DNA of 64,000 bases, taken from NCBI GenBank assembly GCA_947044365.1, contig OX345650.1, positions 4,335,372 through 4,399,371 of the forward strand, given 5' to 3'. Shown piece after piece: positions 47,263 to 64,000 of the stretch. Origin of the DNA: Petrosia ficiformis. Lineage: Eukaryota > Porifera > Demospongiae > Haplosclerida > Petrosiidae. The notes under the pieces were generated by a model, which was given only the letters and a program-made list of their open reading frames with translations, did not search any database and was not told the origin of the DNA. A program made the translations under genes and the position numbers. Each line of letters begins with the position of its first letter. Position 1 is the first letter of the stretch.

Positions 47263-47832
47263 CCTAATTATCAAAGTCATTAATTTTGTTAGTTAACTTG
47301 GTAGGTAGTTAGATACACACACAACATTTTATTCTGAAATAGTCAACTTGAGTGTATAGAATAACAAGTGTGAAAATTATTCTATTATATCGGTATAATT
47401 ATACACGCACACACACACACACACAAACAATATGTGTACTATCGATCCCCAATTTTTGTAGTTGAACTTCTACCACAGTTCATTAAGATTTGAATTTTTG
47501 TGTTACAATTTTGGAGACACCAAATTTGGACATATACTTAGAGTCTGTTCAACATTCACAATGACCTCAAAATTAGGTTATAATGTATAGTTTAATGTCA
47601 TAAGATTATACTGTAACTTGATAATGAAGCTATGGATTGAATTTCAGTCTGCATACACAACAGAGAAAGTGTATGAAAAGATTATTAGTCCTTCGTTTGT
47701 GGACAAAGTGAAACATGAATGACAGTCTGCCAAAAGAAGTTGATAATTGTTATAGTTTACATGTTATTTAAATAAAACATTATAGACAAATGTGTATATA
47801 TGAACATATAATGGGTGAATCTGTAATCTTAG
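47263..47832. other. Convergent intergenic region, RETREG-like / gamma-tubulin
   Basis: No gene. It holds a (CA)n run near 47403-47424 and an inverted family-B repeat (about 47540-47700). AAATAAAAC near 47770 is a possible + strand polyadenylation site. Confidence 0.5.
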
Positions 47833-53788
<5,956 letters not shown>

Positions 53789-53883
53789 CCCAAATAAGAG
53801 TTCCCGCGACAATGGTTACCCGCCCCACACAGATCATGTGATGAGTCATATGATCATGCAAGACTGACAATAGTGAATTCGAT

Positions 53884-56204
53884 ATGTTCTCATGGATGAA
53901 GAAAGATAGGCGGAGGGAGGAAGGTTCTAGGAGCTTCGCAAATGTCATTGATGGTCTAAAACATGTTTACAAGCACAAACTCCTGCCATTGGAGAAGGAG
54001 TACAAATATGGGGAATTTCATTCACCCTACTTGAATGCAGGAGACTTTGAAGCAAAGCCTATGGTTCTCTTGATTGGTCAATATTCTACTGGCAAAACAA
54101 CCTTTATACGATATCTTCTTGAAAGAGATTTTCCTGGAATTCGTATTGGGCCAGAACCAACAACAGATCGTTTCACTGCAATCATGCACGGACCACATGA
54201 GCAGGTGACTCCAGGGAATGCTTTAGCAGTTGATCCAAATCGACAGTTTCGTGCCTTACAGCAATTCGGAAATGCTTTTCTCAGTCGATTTGAAGGATCC
54301 TTCTTGCCAAGTCCAGTCTTGGACAGTATTACCCTCATTGATACCCCAGGCATATTATCCGGAGAAAAGCAAAGAGTCCATCGAGGTTATGATTTTGAGT
54401 CTGTCATAGAATGGTTTTCGGATCGAGCAGATATGATTATCCTGTTGTTTGATGCTCACAAGCTTGATATATCAGACGAATTTCAACGTGTAATCCATTC
54501 AATTAAACGAAATCAGGAAAAAATTAGAATAGTTTTAAACAAAGCCGATATGATCACAACACAGCAGCTAATGCGTGTGTATGGAGCACTCATGTGGTCT
54601 CTAGGGAAGGTGATGAACTCACCAGAGGTTGTACGTGTTTATATAGGAAGCTTTTGGGACAAGCAGTTACAGTTTGATGAGAATAGAAGATTGTTTGAAG
54701 CAGAACAGGAAGACCTGTTTGCAGATATACAGTCACTGCCACGTACAGCTGCTGTACGTAAGTTAAATGAAATGATAAAGAGAGCTCGATTGGCTAAAGT
54801 ACATGCCTATATTCTTAATCACTTAAGATGTGAGATGCCTTCACTTTGGGGAAAACAATCCAAAAAGGAAGAGCTCATAGTCAACTTACCCAACGTTTTC
54901 CATTCCATTCAGAAACGATTCCAACTGCCTGTAGGGGATTTCCCTCCAGTGAGACGAATGCAAGAACAGCTTACTGAATACGAATTTGGTAAGTTTCCAA
55001 AACTAAACCAAGCAATGATTGACTCGGTAGATTTGATGCTTGCTAAAGATCTTACACAGATCATGACCATGTTGCCAAAAGAAGAAGAGATAGCCAAGGA
55101 CAAGAGAATCAAGGGGGGAGCATTTGGATACTCCGATGCAGATCCTTTCTCAACTCGTAGAGATCTTACAAAACCTTCTACTTACACTGCTTATGATGAA
55201 GGATGGATTATTAGTTCAGATACTGCTCGTTATGATTCCATATTCGAGAAGCTGAGTCCTAATTCACAAGGGAAAATATCAGGTGAGTGAAGTACATGTA
55301 GTAGTAATTCGTCCTTCAAAAACTAAAAAGCCCCCCTCTGTGGTATTGAATGTCATTAACATGAACATAATTATAGCCTTATGATCACCATTGTTTTTAG
55401 ATATGCGTTTTATCATAAATTAGTTGTTAAACTTGTTAGTTAGTGGTTCATTTGAAGTGGGTGGAGAAGAGTGTCTCCCCATTGAAATTTATTAGAGTTA
55501 TTTGAGCCAAATGGCCCCAGCATCAGTATGTCCATTCATAGATAATGTAGATTAGATGTCCAAGTATCGCAAGTTCTATTTTTCCTGGCCTCCAAATGGC
55601 TAGTGCGTCATGTAAGCACATGACAATACTATGATAGAAACCCTACCTCTAGGATAGAAGTGTACTAAGTGTAGTACCATATATACTCTAATTATTTCAT
55701 GAAGGCTTACATGAAGCATGAACCCTCCAGATGCCCCTTGTATTAGATATACAGAATTGTACATATAGTAGTCACATTAGTTATGTATAGCTGTTTCATC
55801 AACAAATATTTTATATTCATTCCACAGGTAATGTTGCTCGAGAAGAAATGATGAAATCGAAACTACCAAATTCAGTACTGAGACGTGTCTGGACACTATC
55901 TGATATTGATGGTGACGGCATGTTAGATAGAGATGAATTTGCTGTTGCTATGTTCCTCATCGATCACAAGCTTGCCGGAAACGACATCCCCGAAACACTT
56001 CCCGATAGAGTGGTACCACCATCCAAACGTAGCCATTCATCTCGTCGTGAAAGTCCAGCTGTAAACAGAGGACATATAGATAACAGTGTGGGAGGATATA
56101 GCAGTAGTTACGGAGGACGGAATGTTAATTCACATCAAACATCTACACGACCCATGGGTGATTATGATGATGATGACGAATTAAATCGTTACATAGATCA
56201 GTAG
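53884..56204 (+). CDS. EHD1: EHD-family dynamin-like ATPase (two exons, 591 aa)
   Basis: Exons 53884-55282 and 55828-56204 join in phase 1. The G-type domain has P-loop GQYSTGKT (65-72), DTPG (153-156) and NKAD (219-222), and the protein begins with the usual N-terminal helix. Helical regions follow. The C-terminal EH domain has VWTLSDIDGDG (the NPF-pocket tryptophan and an EF-hand at about 492-503). EHDs bind ATP, oligomerise on tubular endosomal membranes and drive recycling. The protein is about 55 residues longer than human EHD1 (534). The extra part follows the EH domain and is serine/arginine/glycine-rich, ending in an aspartate run. The gene is probably the single ancestor-type EHD, so the symbol denotes family only. 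Confidence 0.96.
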
Positions 56205-56303
56205 TGATGTTAAGCATACATAAGTTTTAAAACAAAATTGCTTAAACAATTTAATAATTGTCTTATGTATAAATAAATAAATAAATAAATATTTGTTCAA
56301 CTA

Positions 56304-56309
56304 AATAAA
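56304..56309 (+). terminator. AATAAA polyadenylation signal of the EHD gene
   Basis: AATAAA in CTAAATAAAG, 100 bp after the stop, following an (AATA)n run at about 56266-56290. It abuts the METTL6-like stop on the opposite strand (56314), so the two 3' ends are tail to tail within 10 bp of each other. Confidence 0.5.
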
Positions 56310-56313
56310 GTTT

Positions 56314-58135
56314 TTAGATACTACCGATCTGTACTTTTTTGAATTTTCCTTGTACAAAAATTCTTTCAACAGCAATGGTCTCTTTTCGATTTATAGTCTT
56401 TCTTTGAATGTAGTGATTTTCAACAATTTCATAACCGCTTGCAGTAAACAACTCTGCTATCTCTTCTGCAATATTAACAAACAATAATTGTATTAATTAC
56501 TAAAACTGTATCCAATGAAACTATTGTTAACATAATTATGATAACCAAAACTAATTCATTACTACATGTACATTTTCCATACATACAAGTTACCATAGTA
56601 ACCATATATTTGGTGTCAGCTAATTAATTATCTGAGACGTACAATTATTGTTTCACGGGATCATAGAGATGTATTTCATGCAAGCATACCAGATTATTAT
56701 AGTTAACTAAATATAAAATCCTAGTATAAATCACGTGTATGAAATTAAAGGTCGTTCCCGTTTACCTTCTCCACAAAAAAATATTCATAACATTTGTTGC
56801 AATAACCAACAATCTTATTACCTGCACCATTTTCATATAATTATTCTTCCTGTCTTTTTTGTGTATGTCAAACTTCAATCCATTAATTCGTTATTGAGTT
56901 ACAATATAATCACATATTAACATTATGACATTAACTATATTACATATAAAGTCATCATAAATTATCATAATTCTGAGGTCATTGTGAATGTTAACAAACT
57001 ATAACATATTTTTGCAAAAATTGGTTTATGCTTCATGTAAGTAAGCCAATGTGAGTATATTAGTCTACACTATCTGGGCTATATAGGCAGTGGTAAGGTT
57101 TCTATTATATGTTATAGTACAGTACCCTATATGTTCTTTTTTTGCGTTCACATGAAGTATGAGCGAATGAAATCAGTGAGAGCTCTACCTGATACAAAAT
57201 TCATTAATTGGATAGAAGTTTTATGACACCAAACATATAGTTACTCTGTTACATACACATAGTGTACCTTCCGAGAAGTAGTAAGCTCTTGTTCCATCTT
57301 GTCTCATATAAAAATTGTCAGATATTTTGTGACCACGACTGAATCGTAGCATTGCGTGGTCATACAAACCATAATCCCTGAATAAAATCAGACCCCCCAC
57401 CTTCAGTACCTAAATGTAAACAAATAAACCAGGCTATGGCCAGATCTGCTTAATCCGCAATTTACCTTTAAAATATTCTTCAGAACTGATGATAATTTGT
57501 TTGGGTCTATCGCTGAAAGTACAAAGATTAGTGTAACAAGATCCACTGAATTTTCTGGAACGTGATCTTCAAGTGAGCCTGATGTTAGATCACATTGAAA
57601 TGCCTCGCAGTGAGTTTCAATGTATCCTGGATTTGACTAACAAGTATATACTCTGTATATAATTATCTATCACTGTATATATATATATATATATATATAT
57701 AATTATCCATCATTGATTGTACCTTCAGAAATTCAACAGCTCGAGGGGAAAAGTCGCATGCATATATGAAAACATTTGGGTTTTCTTCAAGTAATGGAAA
57801 GACAGTATTACCTACTCCACATCCAGCCTCTAATAGAACAGGTTTTGTGGTTTCTACCTAAAATAATTTAGTGTAAAGTTGACAGTTGACACCTGGTGCT
57901 AACCACCTACTTCATTAATTGCTTGTAGCAACTCCGGAAATTCTCGTGTTATCCAATGTCTGTCTTTGAAGAAGTGTGTAGAATTTCTTTTATAGAATAG
58001 ATCCCAGTTCTTTTTGGCTTCTTTCTCTAACTTTTCTTTTTTGAATGAACTAATGCATTCTTTATCTCTTTCTAACACAATGATTTCTTCTTCGGTGAGC
58101 TGTTTTGCGCGGTGACCTGCCAGGGCTGTCGCCAT
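56314..58135 (-). CDS. METTL6: METTL6-like tRNA(Ser) m3C methyltransferase (5 exons, 274 aa)
   Basis: Exons 57911-58135, 57723-57857, 57466-57636, 57268-57409 and 56314-56465 join in frame to a TAA. The N-terminal region has [20 protein letters not shown], typical of METTL2/6/8. SAM motif I is [15 protein letters not shown] at about 85-99, followed by [14 protein letters not shown]. Later are [17 protein letters not shown] and [15 protein letters not shown]. Length is close to human METTL6 (284). Without the N-terminal mitochondrial or extension segments of METTL2/8, METTL6 is the best fit. It methylates C32 of serine tRNA. The ATG at 58135 is used; the codon three upstream is GTG. Confidence 0.93.
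56806..56960 (+). repeat. Dispersed repeat family B in a METTL6 intron
   Basis: Matches the TRIM-spacer repeat (AACCAACAATCTTATTACC, TTTTTTGTGTATGTCAAAC). The rest of the 800-bp intron has no other feature. Confidence 0.6.
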
Positions 58136-58251
58136 ATTAACCACGTGTCATAATCATATTCATTACTCTTATACTTACGTAGCTGTCTCCATCATGGTAC
58201 CAGCTTCTTCACTTGAGTGGCCCATTGCCTAAGGCACTGAACCCTTTCCTT
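58136..58251. promoter_or_regulatory. Divergent promoter, METTL6 / MSL1
   Basis: There are 116 bp between opposite start codons. CACGTG lies at 58142-58147, seven bases before the METTL6 ATG. A short upstream open frame for MSL1 starts at the ATG at 58194 and ends at 58232 (12 codons), out of frame with the main product. Confidence 0.5.
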
Positions 58252-61200
58252 ATGAGAGAAGTAACTGGTATACCTGTGGTAGTTATGGCCATGCATGTCC
58301 CTCGTAATACGAGCGAAGAAGAAGGAATGAAAGACATGGCTGTAACTGGTTCGTCCCTCCCTCCCCTTGCTGCCCTTCTAGCTTGTAGAGAAGTGTGTTC
58401 TAGTGTGATGGAACACGAAAAGGCAATATTGGTTATGAAAGAACATGACTACGCTAAAGCTCCTGAATTGACTCAATTGGCGCCATTTCTTCGCCGTCTG
58501 ACAGAAGATGAACAGAAACATTCACCTGATATTTCAAGTAACGAGAATAGACGGCAAAGAGAGGATTCTGAATTGTATTCTGTAAGGCAGTCATTGGCTG
58601 AAGTTAGACTGAATTTATTACTGGGAGAAAGTAGTACATCGACACACTTAAAAAATATGGTTACACTACAGGCTGCCTTAATTCATGAACTTCAGGAACA
58701 AATATATTTTAAAGATGTAGAAACTAACAAAGTTCGAAGAGAGAAGGAGCAGGTAATTATAACTTAAGGGAATACCCCCGTATTATAATGTAATTAATTA
58801 AACTGAAAGCTATGAATCTAATTTATATCGGAATTTTTAACATCCAATAATGAAATTCAATCTATCCAATTAGAGGAATAAAATTTCACCTGCTTGCTGA
58901 AAAGGTTGTACCAGGTGAAGTCCTTATGACTACTACAAGTATGTCGTGTGCATTAATTAGAGATATTAAACCAATCTGAGTATAATTAGTCACAATTAAT
59001 TATAATTCTTAATAATAATTTTAGAACCGACTAGTATACACAATTTTCATTTTTAGCTTCAAGCAAGGTTGGAGCGAATGGAAAGACGTTTAAGTATCCT
59101 CCAAAAAAGTTCCAAAAACAAAGATGAACAAGAATCTGACACACAATCTCGTTCTCAGCGAGGAAAACCAGATTCTATTACTCGTTTGACAAGATCTGAT
59201 AGTACAAATTCAATTAATCAAAAGTCACGTAGTCGAAGCTCTTCAGTTGAACCGGTATTAAACAGACGTCATTCTAACTCTAAAGCCTCCGGAGTATCAA
59301 ATACTTTAGAAATTTCACATAAAGCTCCAAAAAGAACACTTGATGATACAAATCATACTTCTATGTCAAAAAAAGCTCGTTCTTCATCCACACCTACCAA
59401 TGAGCATTATATACTAACTAGAGTCCCATATAATGGTTTAGGATTAACTTCATCTTATCTGCATTGTGATGATATAATTAGTAAAGAGGTATCGGTATTG
59501 AAAGGTATGTATGTGTGTGTCTTGTGGTCTATCAAATTAGTAATGTTTATACTGATAACATAAACATTTTGTTTTCCAACAATTGTAGCATAAAAAGTAT
59601 CTATTATGAAGCTGTAATAGGAAAGAGTACATGTTGAATATAGTATCACGCTAGGTGTACAAGGAGAAAGCCATTTACATGTAGCATTCCATTAGCTGAG
59701 AAGCTAAGCAAGCATCTTGCTTCCCTACACAATTGTAGCATAAAAAGTAACTATTATGAAGCTTTAATAGGAAAGAGTACATGTTGAATATACATGTAGT
59801 ATCACACTACATGTACAAGGAGAAAGCCATTTATCACAGTTTTCATGGACAGGTGAATGAGAAGGCAAATTTCATTCCCACTTATCATTTTATTAGCTGA
59901 GAAGCTAAGCAAGTGTAACACAACTCAGCTAAGTGAATTTGACGAAACTCTCTTTCTGCTAGTATGTCTTACATATACATAATACATACGTACATAGTTC
60001 ATTCTTGATTGAAGGTGCTAACTAAAATCCCTTTTAATTTTGTCTTCTTAGTACCTTCATGGAGAGAGCAGCCAGTTCTTACCACATTACCAAGGAATGC
60101 ATCTATCACTGAGGATACCTGTGATGATGCATTTGCAAAACGACATAATAAACCTGAAACGGAAGAGAAAAGGCGGAAAAGGTGAGTAATCCTGTATAAC
60201 AGATTACACAGTCTGTCCAATGTCATGATATATGTGTATTTGGTTTAGTAATATGATGGGTTTCCTGTAGTGTTTTTTTAGTATGACAATAATCACCACT
60301 TTTATAGTATGTCTAGTTTATCAAAATTTTAGTTCACAAAAACAATTTAGGCTTACTAAAAGGGTTTTAGTTTTAGTTAACTAACTAAAAGTGCCATTAT
60401 TGGCCAATTTTCATTTTATTTATTTATAGTTATTAATGTCGACCTGTATTTTAGTATGCCTTACTAAAAGGGGTTTTAGTTATAATTAACCCGAGCGTGT
60501 AGGCAGAGGGTTATAGTAATCGGTTTGTGTGTGTGTGTGTGTTCCCACTAATCTTTGCAACGGCTTACTTTTGAAGATTCTTGGTTACTGCGAAGGAAAG
60601 AGCACACTAGGTCTACTGCGAGTAAATACTCGTCGATCTGTCGCCATCTTGAAATTTTATCGTTTTTGCTGATGTCAGCAGGAAACACTGAAACACTAAC
60701 TTTTGTCTCTTTGAAGCTTTGTTTCTTGGATTTTGTCTGTCGTGCTAACGAGTGTTTATACAACTATTTGTGAAGTTTTGTCCAGCAATTCGCTAGTTTT
60801 CAAGAGATCTGATGGCCATGCTATCCCCATAATTTGCATATTCATGATAGTACTGACTTCTTAGTGTTGATACGAATGGTTGGCTGTTGCAATAGGTTAC
60901 TTAGGCAAAGTTGTTCTAAAGCCTTGCTGTTTTAGCAATAGCTAGCGAGGGTTCTGCACTTTAGTGCATTCATTATAGTTGTAGTTAACTAAAACAACAC
61001 TAATGTCCTTAACAGTTTTGATGCAGCAAGTTTCACGTGAGGTATAGAACTGTATAAGTAGTAAGACACACACTGAGGTTAACTTTCTAACTTGTTAACC
61101 ACCTCTACAACGATAGCTAATAACTTTTAAAGGTAGTTGAGACAGTAGTTAACAATAATGATAATTGAGCCCCTACCTTATGAATATTAATGAGATATAT

Positions 61201-62655
61201 ATTTTTGGGCCATTTCTCTTCTTTAACTATATGACATTACTCTTCTTTATTTTCAGATGGGATGCTCAACGAATGAGAGAGAGATTCCATCATGACCATC
61301 TGCTTAAAAGATACATGATGAAAGAAGGAGTTGGATCACCTCAAGACAAAAAGAAAGAAAAAATAGCTTCTTTTCTACCAAAGATTGATGAATGTACGTT
61401 GTATCAGCCTCTTGAGTGTTAGGGGTAAAACTAATACCACAAATTGTGTATAATTTACAGTGTTCTGCCCAGGATATTTAGAGTGGTGGTTGGATTCTAC
61501 ATTGCTGTTTATCCAGTATACTATCTCAGTAGCCTATGTGTGTATTATCTGAGAGGTGGTTATTCCCGATCAGTGCCGACCAGTGTGTGCAGAACACTGA
61601 ATTCATAATCATGCAGCGTGAATTGTGTACAAGGGATATAAATTTAGTGATGATGTTTAATGGATGTTGTGTCCACATAAATAGCTTCTTCTGCAATATA
61701 ACAAAGCATCTCAGAAAGGACAAAGAGGGGAATTTATGTTTAATAAAGGGTTCTGATCCCCTATTTAACAAGATATATAGTGAAAAAAATATCCCTATGA
61801 CTGCTTTGTGGTGTCCAGCATTCATTAGTCATGGCTAACTTCATTATGCCTGAAACACATCAGCCTATTATAGTTATTATTTTGATTATTTTTTACTTTT
61901 AAAGAACCTTGTAGAACTTTAGGAATATAATTCAGGTAGAATAGCAAGCTATTAGTTCCAGTTTCTATGCAAGCTACACAACTTCCTTTCTGCTGGTCTG
62001 TAGAGCTTGAGAGGGTGTTTTTTACGCACCACACCCATTAATTGACCAAGCCCCCGAGAATGACGTAACTTCCTTAACTACGTATACAATGCATACTCGT
62101 GTAAGTGACACAAACATATATATATATATATATAGTTCAAACCTGTGGGAAAGCAATCATAGAGATGGCCCTACGGGCCATAAAAAAAGACTGCTATGTA
62201 TATAATGCAGAGATATGATCACAGTAGTCAGTCCAAATAGCCAGCACTAACTGCTTATTGATACTGAATACATAAAACAACAATATGAATTTCTGACCAC
62301 CACTCAGACAGAAATCATCTCTGATAATATATCTACCAAGGATACCGGTTCCCATGTACAGCACAGCATTATCTATATACATGTACACATAGGCTAGTTA
62401 TAATGTATATTATTCTCACAGTGGAAGAAATTACTATATCAGATTCACTGGTAGTTAATGGATTTGGTAGACCTATTCCTTACATCAAACCAAGGTACGA
62501 CTGCCTCATAATTCCTCTGTACATGTAAATGTATATTAATATTTTTATCTAGTCCATTTAGACTCCCTAATTTTGATCCTTCATCAATTAAAAACACTAG
62601 AGGCAAGAATAAAGGTCGTATTTCAGCCAATAATAGTTCAGGTAATTTAAAATAG
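58252..62655 (+). CDS. MSL1: MSL1 (male-specific lethal 1) with coiled coil and PEHE domain, 6 exons, about 463 aa
   Basis: Exons 58252-58752, 59057-59504, 60052-60181, 61257-61393, 62422-62494 and 62553-62655 (TAG) join in frame. A coiled coil (ELQEQIYFKDVETNKVRREK to RLERMERRLSIL) precedes a serine-rich basic linker. The PEHE domain follows: VPSWREQP, DAFAKRHNKPETEEKRRKRW, FLPKIDE and VNGFGRPIPYIKP. MSL1 scaffolds the MSL complex: the coiled coil binds MSL2, and PEHE binds the MOF acetyltransferase for H4K16 acetylation. The PEHE sequence separates it from KANSL1 only moderately; length (MSL1 small, KANSL1 over 1000) supports MSL1. The start is uncertain: the frame is open upstream to a stop at 58180 without ATG, so a non-AUG start (TTG 58213 or CTG) or an upstream exon is possible. 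Confidence 0.85.
59578..59915. repeat. Direct duplication of about 150 bp in MSL1 intron 2
   Basis: ACAATTGTAGCATAAAAAGT, GAAGCT(G/T)TAATAGGAAAGAG and GAGAAGCTAAGCAAG occur twice, at 59578-59725 and 59731-59915. Confidence 0.75.
60488..60971. mobile_element. Unclassified element (family of 24535-25119), nested in another repeat
   Basis: It starts AACCCGAGCGTGTAGGCAG and ends TGCACTTTAGTGCATTC, the same ends as the 585-bp element upstream of TRIM copy 3. The flanking sequence on both sides is an ACTAAAA/TTTTAGT palindromic repeat that continues across the insertion (TTTTAGTTATAATT before, ATTATAGTTGTAGTTAACTA after), so this element landed inside an older MITE. Confidence 0.55.
61394..62421. 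other. MSL1 intron with a short shared repeat
   Basis: No gene. 61461-61530 repeats a piece also at 48915-48985 (GGTTGGATTCTACATTGC, GTTTATCCAG). A (TA)n run lies at about 62116-62132. Confidence 0.5.
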
Positions 62656-64000
62656 TTAGTAATTTCATACTTGATATACTGTTGACTGTAGAATATACTG
62701 TATATACATTTGTACTGCAGTTAGATTTCTGATCATGTGATTTTCAGTCACATGGCATTAAGTGCTACATTTTTTGCCTAATCATCCAGTCAGGAGCGCA
62801 TCGATGAAAAAATGAATGGTTGGAGTGTGCAATTCCCACATAAATAATCGTCATTCCACCTTTTTGTGGGACAAGGTCCCTTTTAGGTTACATATATTGA
62901 CACATTCATAATGCATGCCAAGTAAAAGATCTAAATCTAGATGCGCGAAATAAAGGAAGTGAATAGTCACTGATATTAGAAAAGAAGAGTATAAAGAAAT
63001 TGTAGAGAAACAGTGATGAGTTGTTTGCTGACCACTAGTTCCAGCAACTATCCTGAACGTGCAGCTTTTTGAGGACCTACCTACATGAAGGTACTTTATG
63101 TAGATGACATTATTAAGTTTACATACTATCATTGTACTTCCATTGACTACAGTGTACTTTATGAGTGAAGTACACTGTACTTCGAATGTACTACACAGTA
63201 TTACACCTTAGTACTATATAAATGTAAAGGGATTCACACATTACTATGATTACAGTACGAAGTAGTACTATACTATCACCTTATTAAAGTATAGCTCCCA
63301 ACATGGTATGTAAACTTAATAAAGTCAGGTATTATAAATGGCCTTCATACTGTTAGCACAAACAGATTTACCTAGGTCCTCGAATACTTCAGAAAAAGCT
63401 ATGCATTCAGGCAGGTGCTGGAACTGGTGGTCAGCACCAGCCTGAATACATCACTGCTTCCTCCACAACTGTCTTTTTCTAATATCAGCAACTGTTTCCT
63501 TCCTTTGTTTCTCAGGCAGTATGCATCTAGATTTCGTTTTACCTGACATGACATCAATGCGTTATGGGCATGGTTTGTATATTCCAACTTCATTAAGATA
63601 TGCTACATTTCCTGTTAATTATTTATGTGGGAGTTTCACCCCAACCCTTCAATACTTTGCTCATGTCCTCGTGATTTAGTATATCATTGATCAGTTCATA
63701 TCAGCAATTTGTATTTATAATTTATTTTAGTCAATCGTTATTATCCAACATATTTTTTTTTAATACAGGAGGGGAAAGTCTTGTGTGATACTTACTTATC
63801 TATACAACGCAATATAAAATATATATTATTATATAATTATATTTATATACTTCAAAAACCTGACCAACGAAGGTAGTGCTACACTACACACCCATCAGTG
63901 AACTCACATAATTATCAATTATTTTTGGTTGTACATAATAGTAAACATTCTATTAATTATATGATTCAGTGAAAATTATTGATTTGAGGATGTGTTGTTT
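62656..64000. other. Gene-free right end of the window
   Basis: No exon with convincing splice sites or recognisable product. Short palindromes on GTACTT/AAGTAC are seen around 63140-63200. Confidence 0.45.

Noticed and set aside
63399..63593. 64-codon antisense frame at the right end
   Set aside because: No recognisable domain and no splice partner found.

Overview
The window is AT-rich animal nuclear DNA. Genes have several short exons with GT..AG introns, and the window carries an integrin alpha tail, gamma-tubulin, an EHD-family ATPase, METTL6, MSL1 and a RETREG/FAM134-like gene, so the source is a metazoan. Short introns, close gene spacing, abundant MITEs and AT-rich minisatellites suggest an early-branching animal such as a demosponge. 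That placement is inference, because nothing in the window fixes the species.

Layout. (1) 79-4129, + strand: the last seven exons of an integrin alpha subunit, with transmembrane helix and GFF-x-R motif. (2) About 4150-10810: gene-poor and built largely of repeats (49-bp, 60-bp and 23-bp families). (3) 11950-47262, + strand: a seven-exon gene whose spliced product (531 aa) looks like a RETREG/FAM134 reticulon-homology ER-phagy receptor. Its exons 2 and 3 are separated by a 30.5-kb intron. (4) Inside that intron, on the same strand, lie six tandem copies of an intronless TRIM-NHL E3 ligase gene (starts at 15707, 20237, 25331, 29861, 34383, 40036). They are embedded in about 4.5-kb duplicated units. 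Copies 1-5 are open; copy 6 is cut by a 1,465-bp Ginger-like DNA transposon. (5) 47833-53788, - strand: complete gamma-tubulin, 15 exons. (6) 53884-56204, + strand: EHD ATPase, two exons, head to head with gamma-tubulin (95 bp between start codons). (7) 56314-58135, - strand: METTL6-type tRNA m3C methyltransferase, five exons. (8) 58252-62655, + strand: MSL1 with PEHE domain, head to head with METTL6. (9) 62656-64000: no gene recognised.

The most notable region is the nested TRIM-NHL array. RING, B-boxes and coiled coil are almost identical between copies. Much of the coding difference falls at the same loop of successive NHL blades (the residues just before the N-H-R triplet), while blade 4 does not vary. 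This is what one would expect of a duplicated ubiquitin-ligase scaffold with a diversifying recognition surface, possibly a defence-type or self/non-self system. That function is inference. The copies also look mosaic (gene conversion) and share TATA-box promoters and 3' flanks. Dated MITE insertions with perfect 8-bp target duplications and an empty site in sister units record the duplication history.
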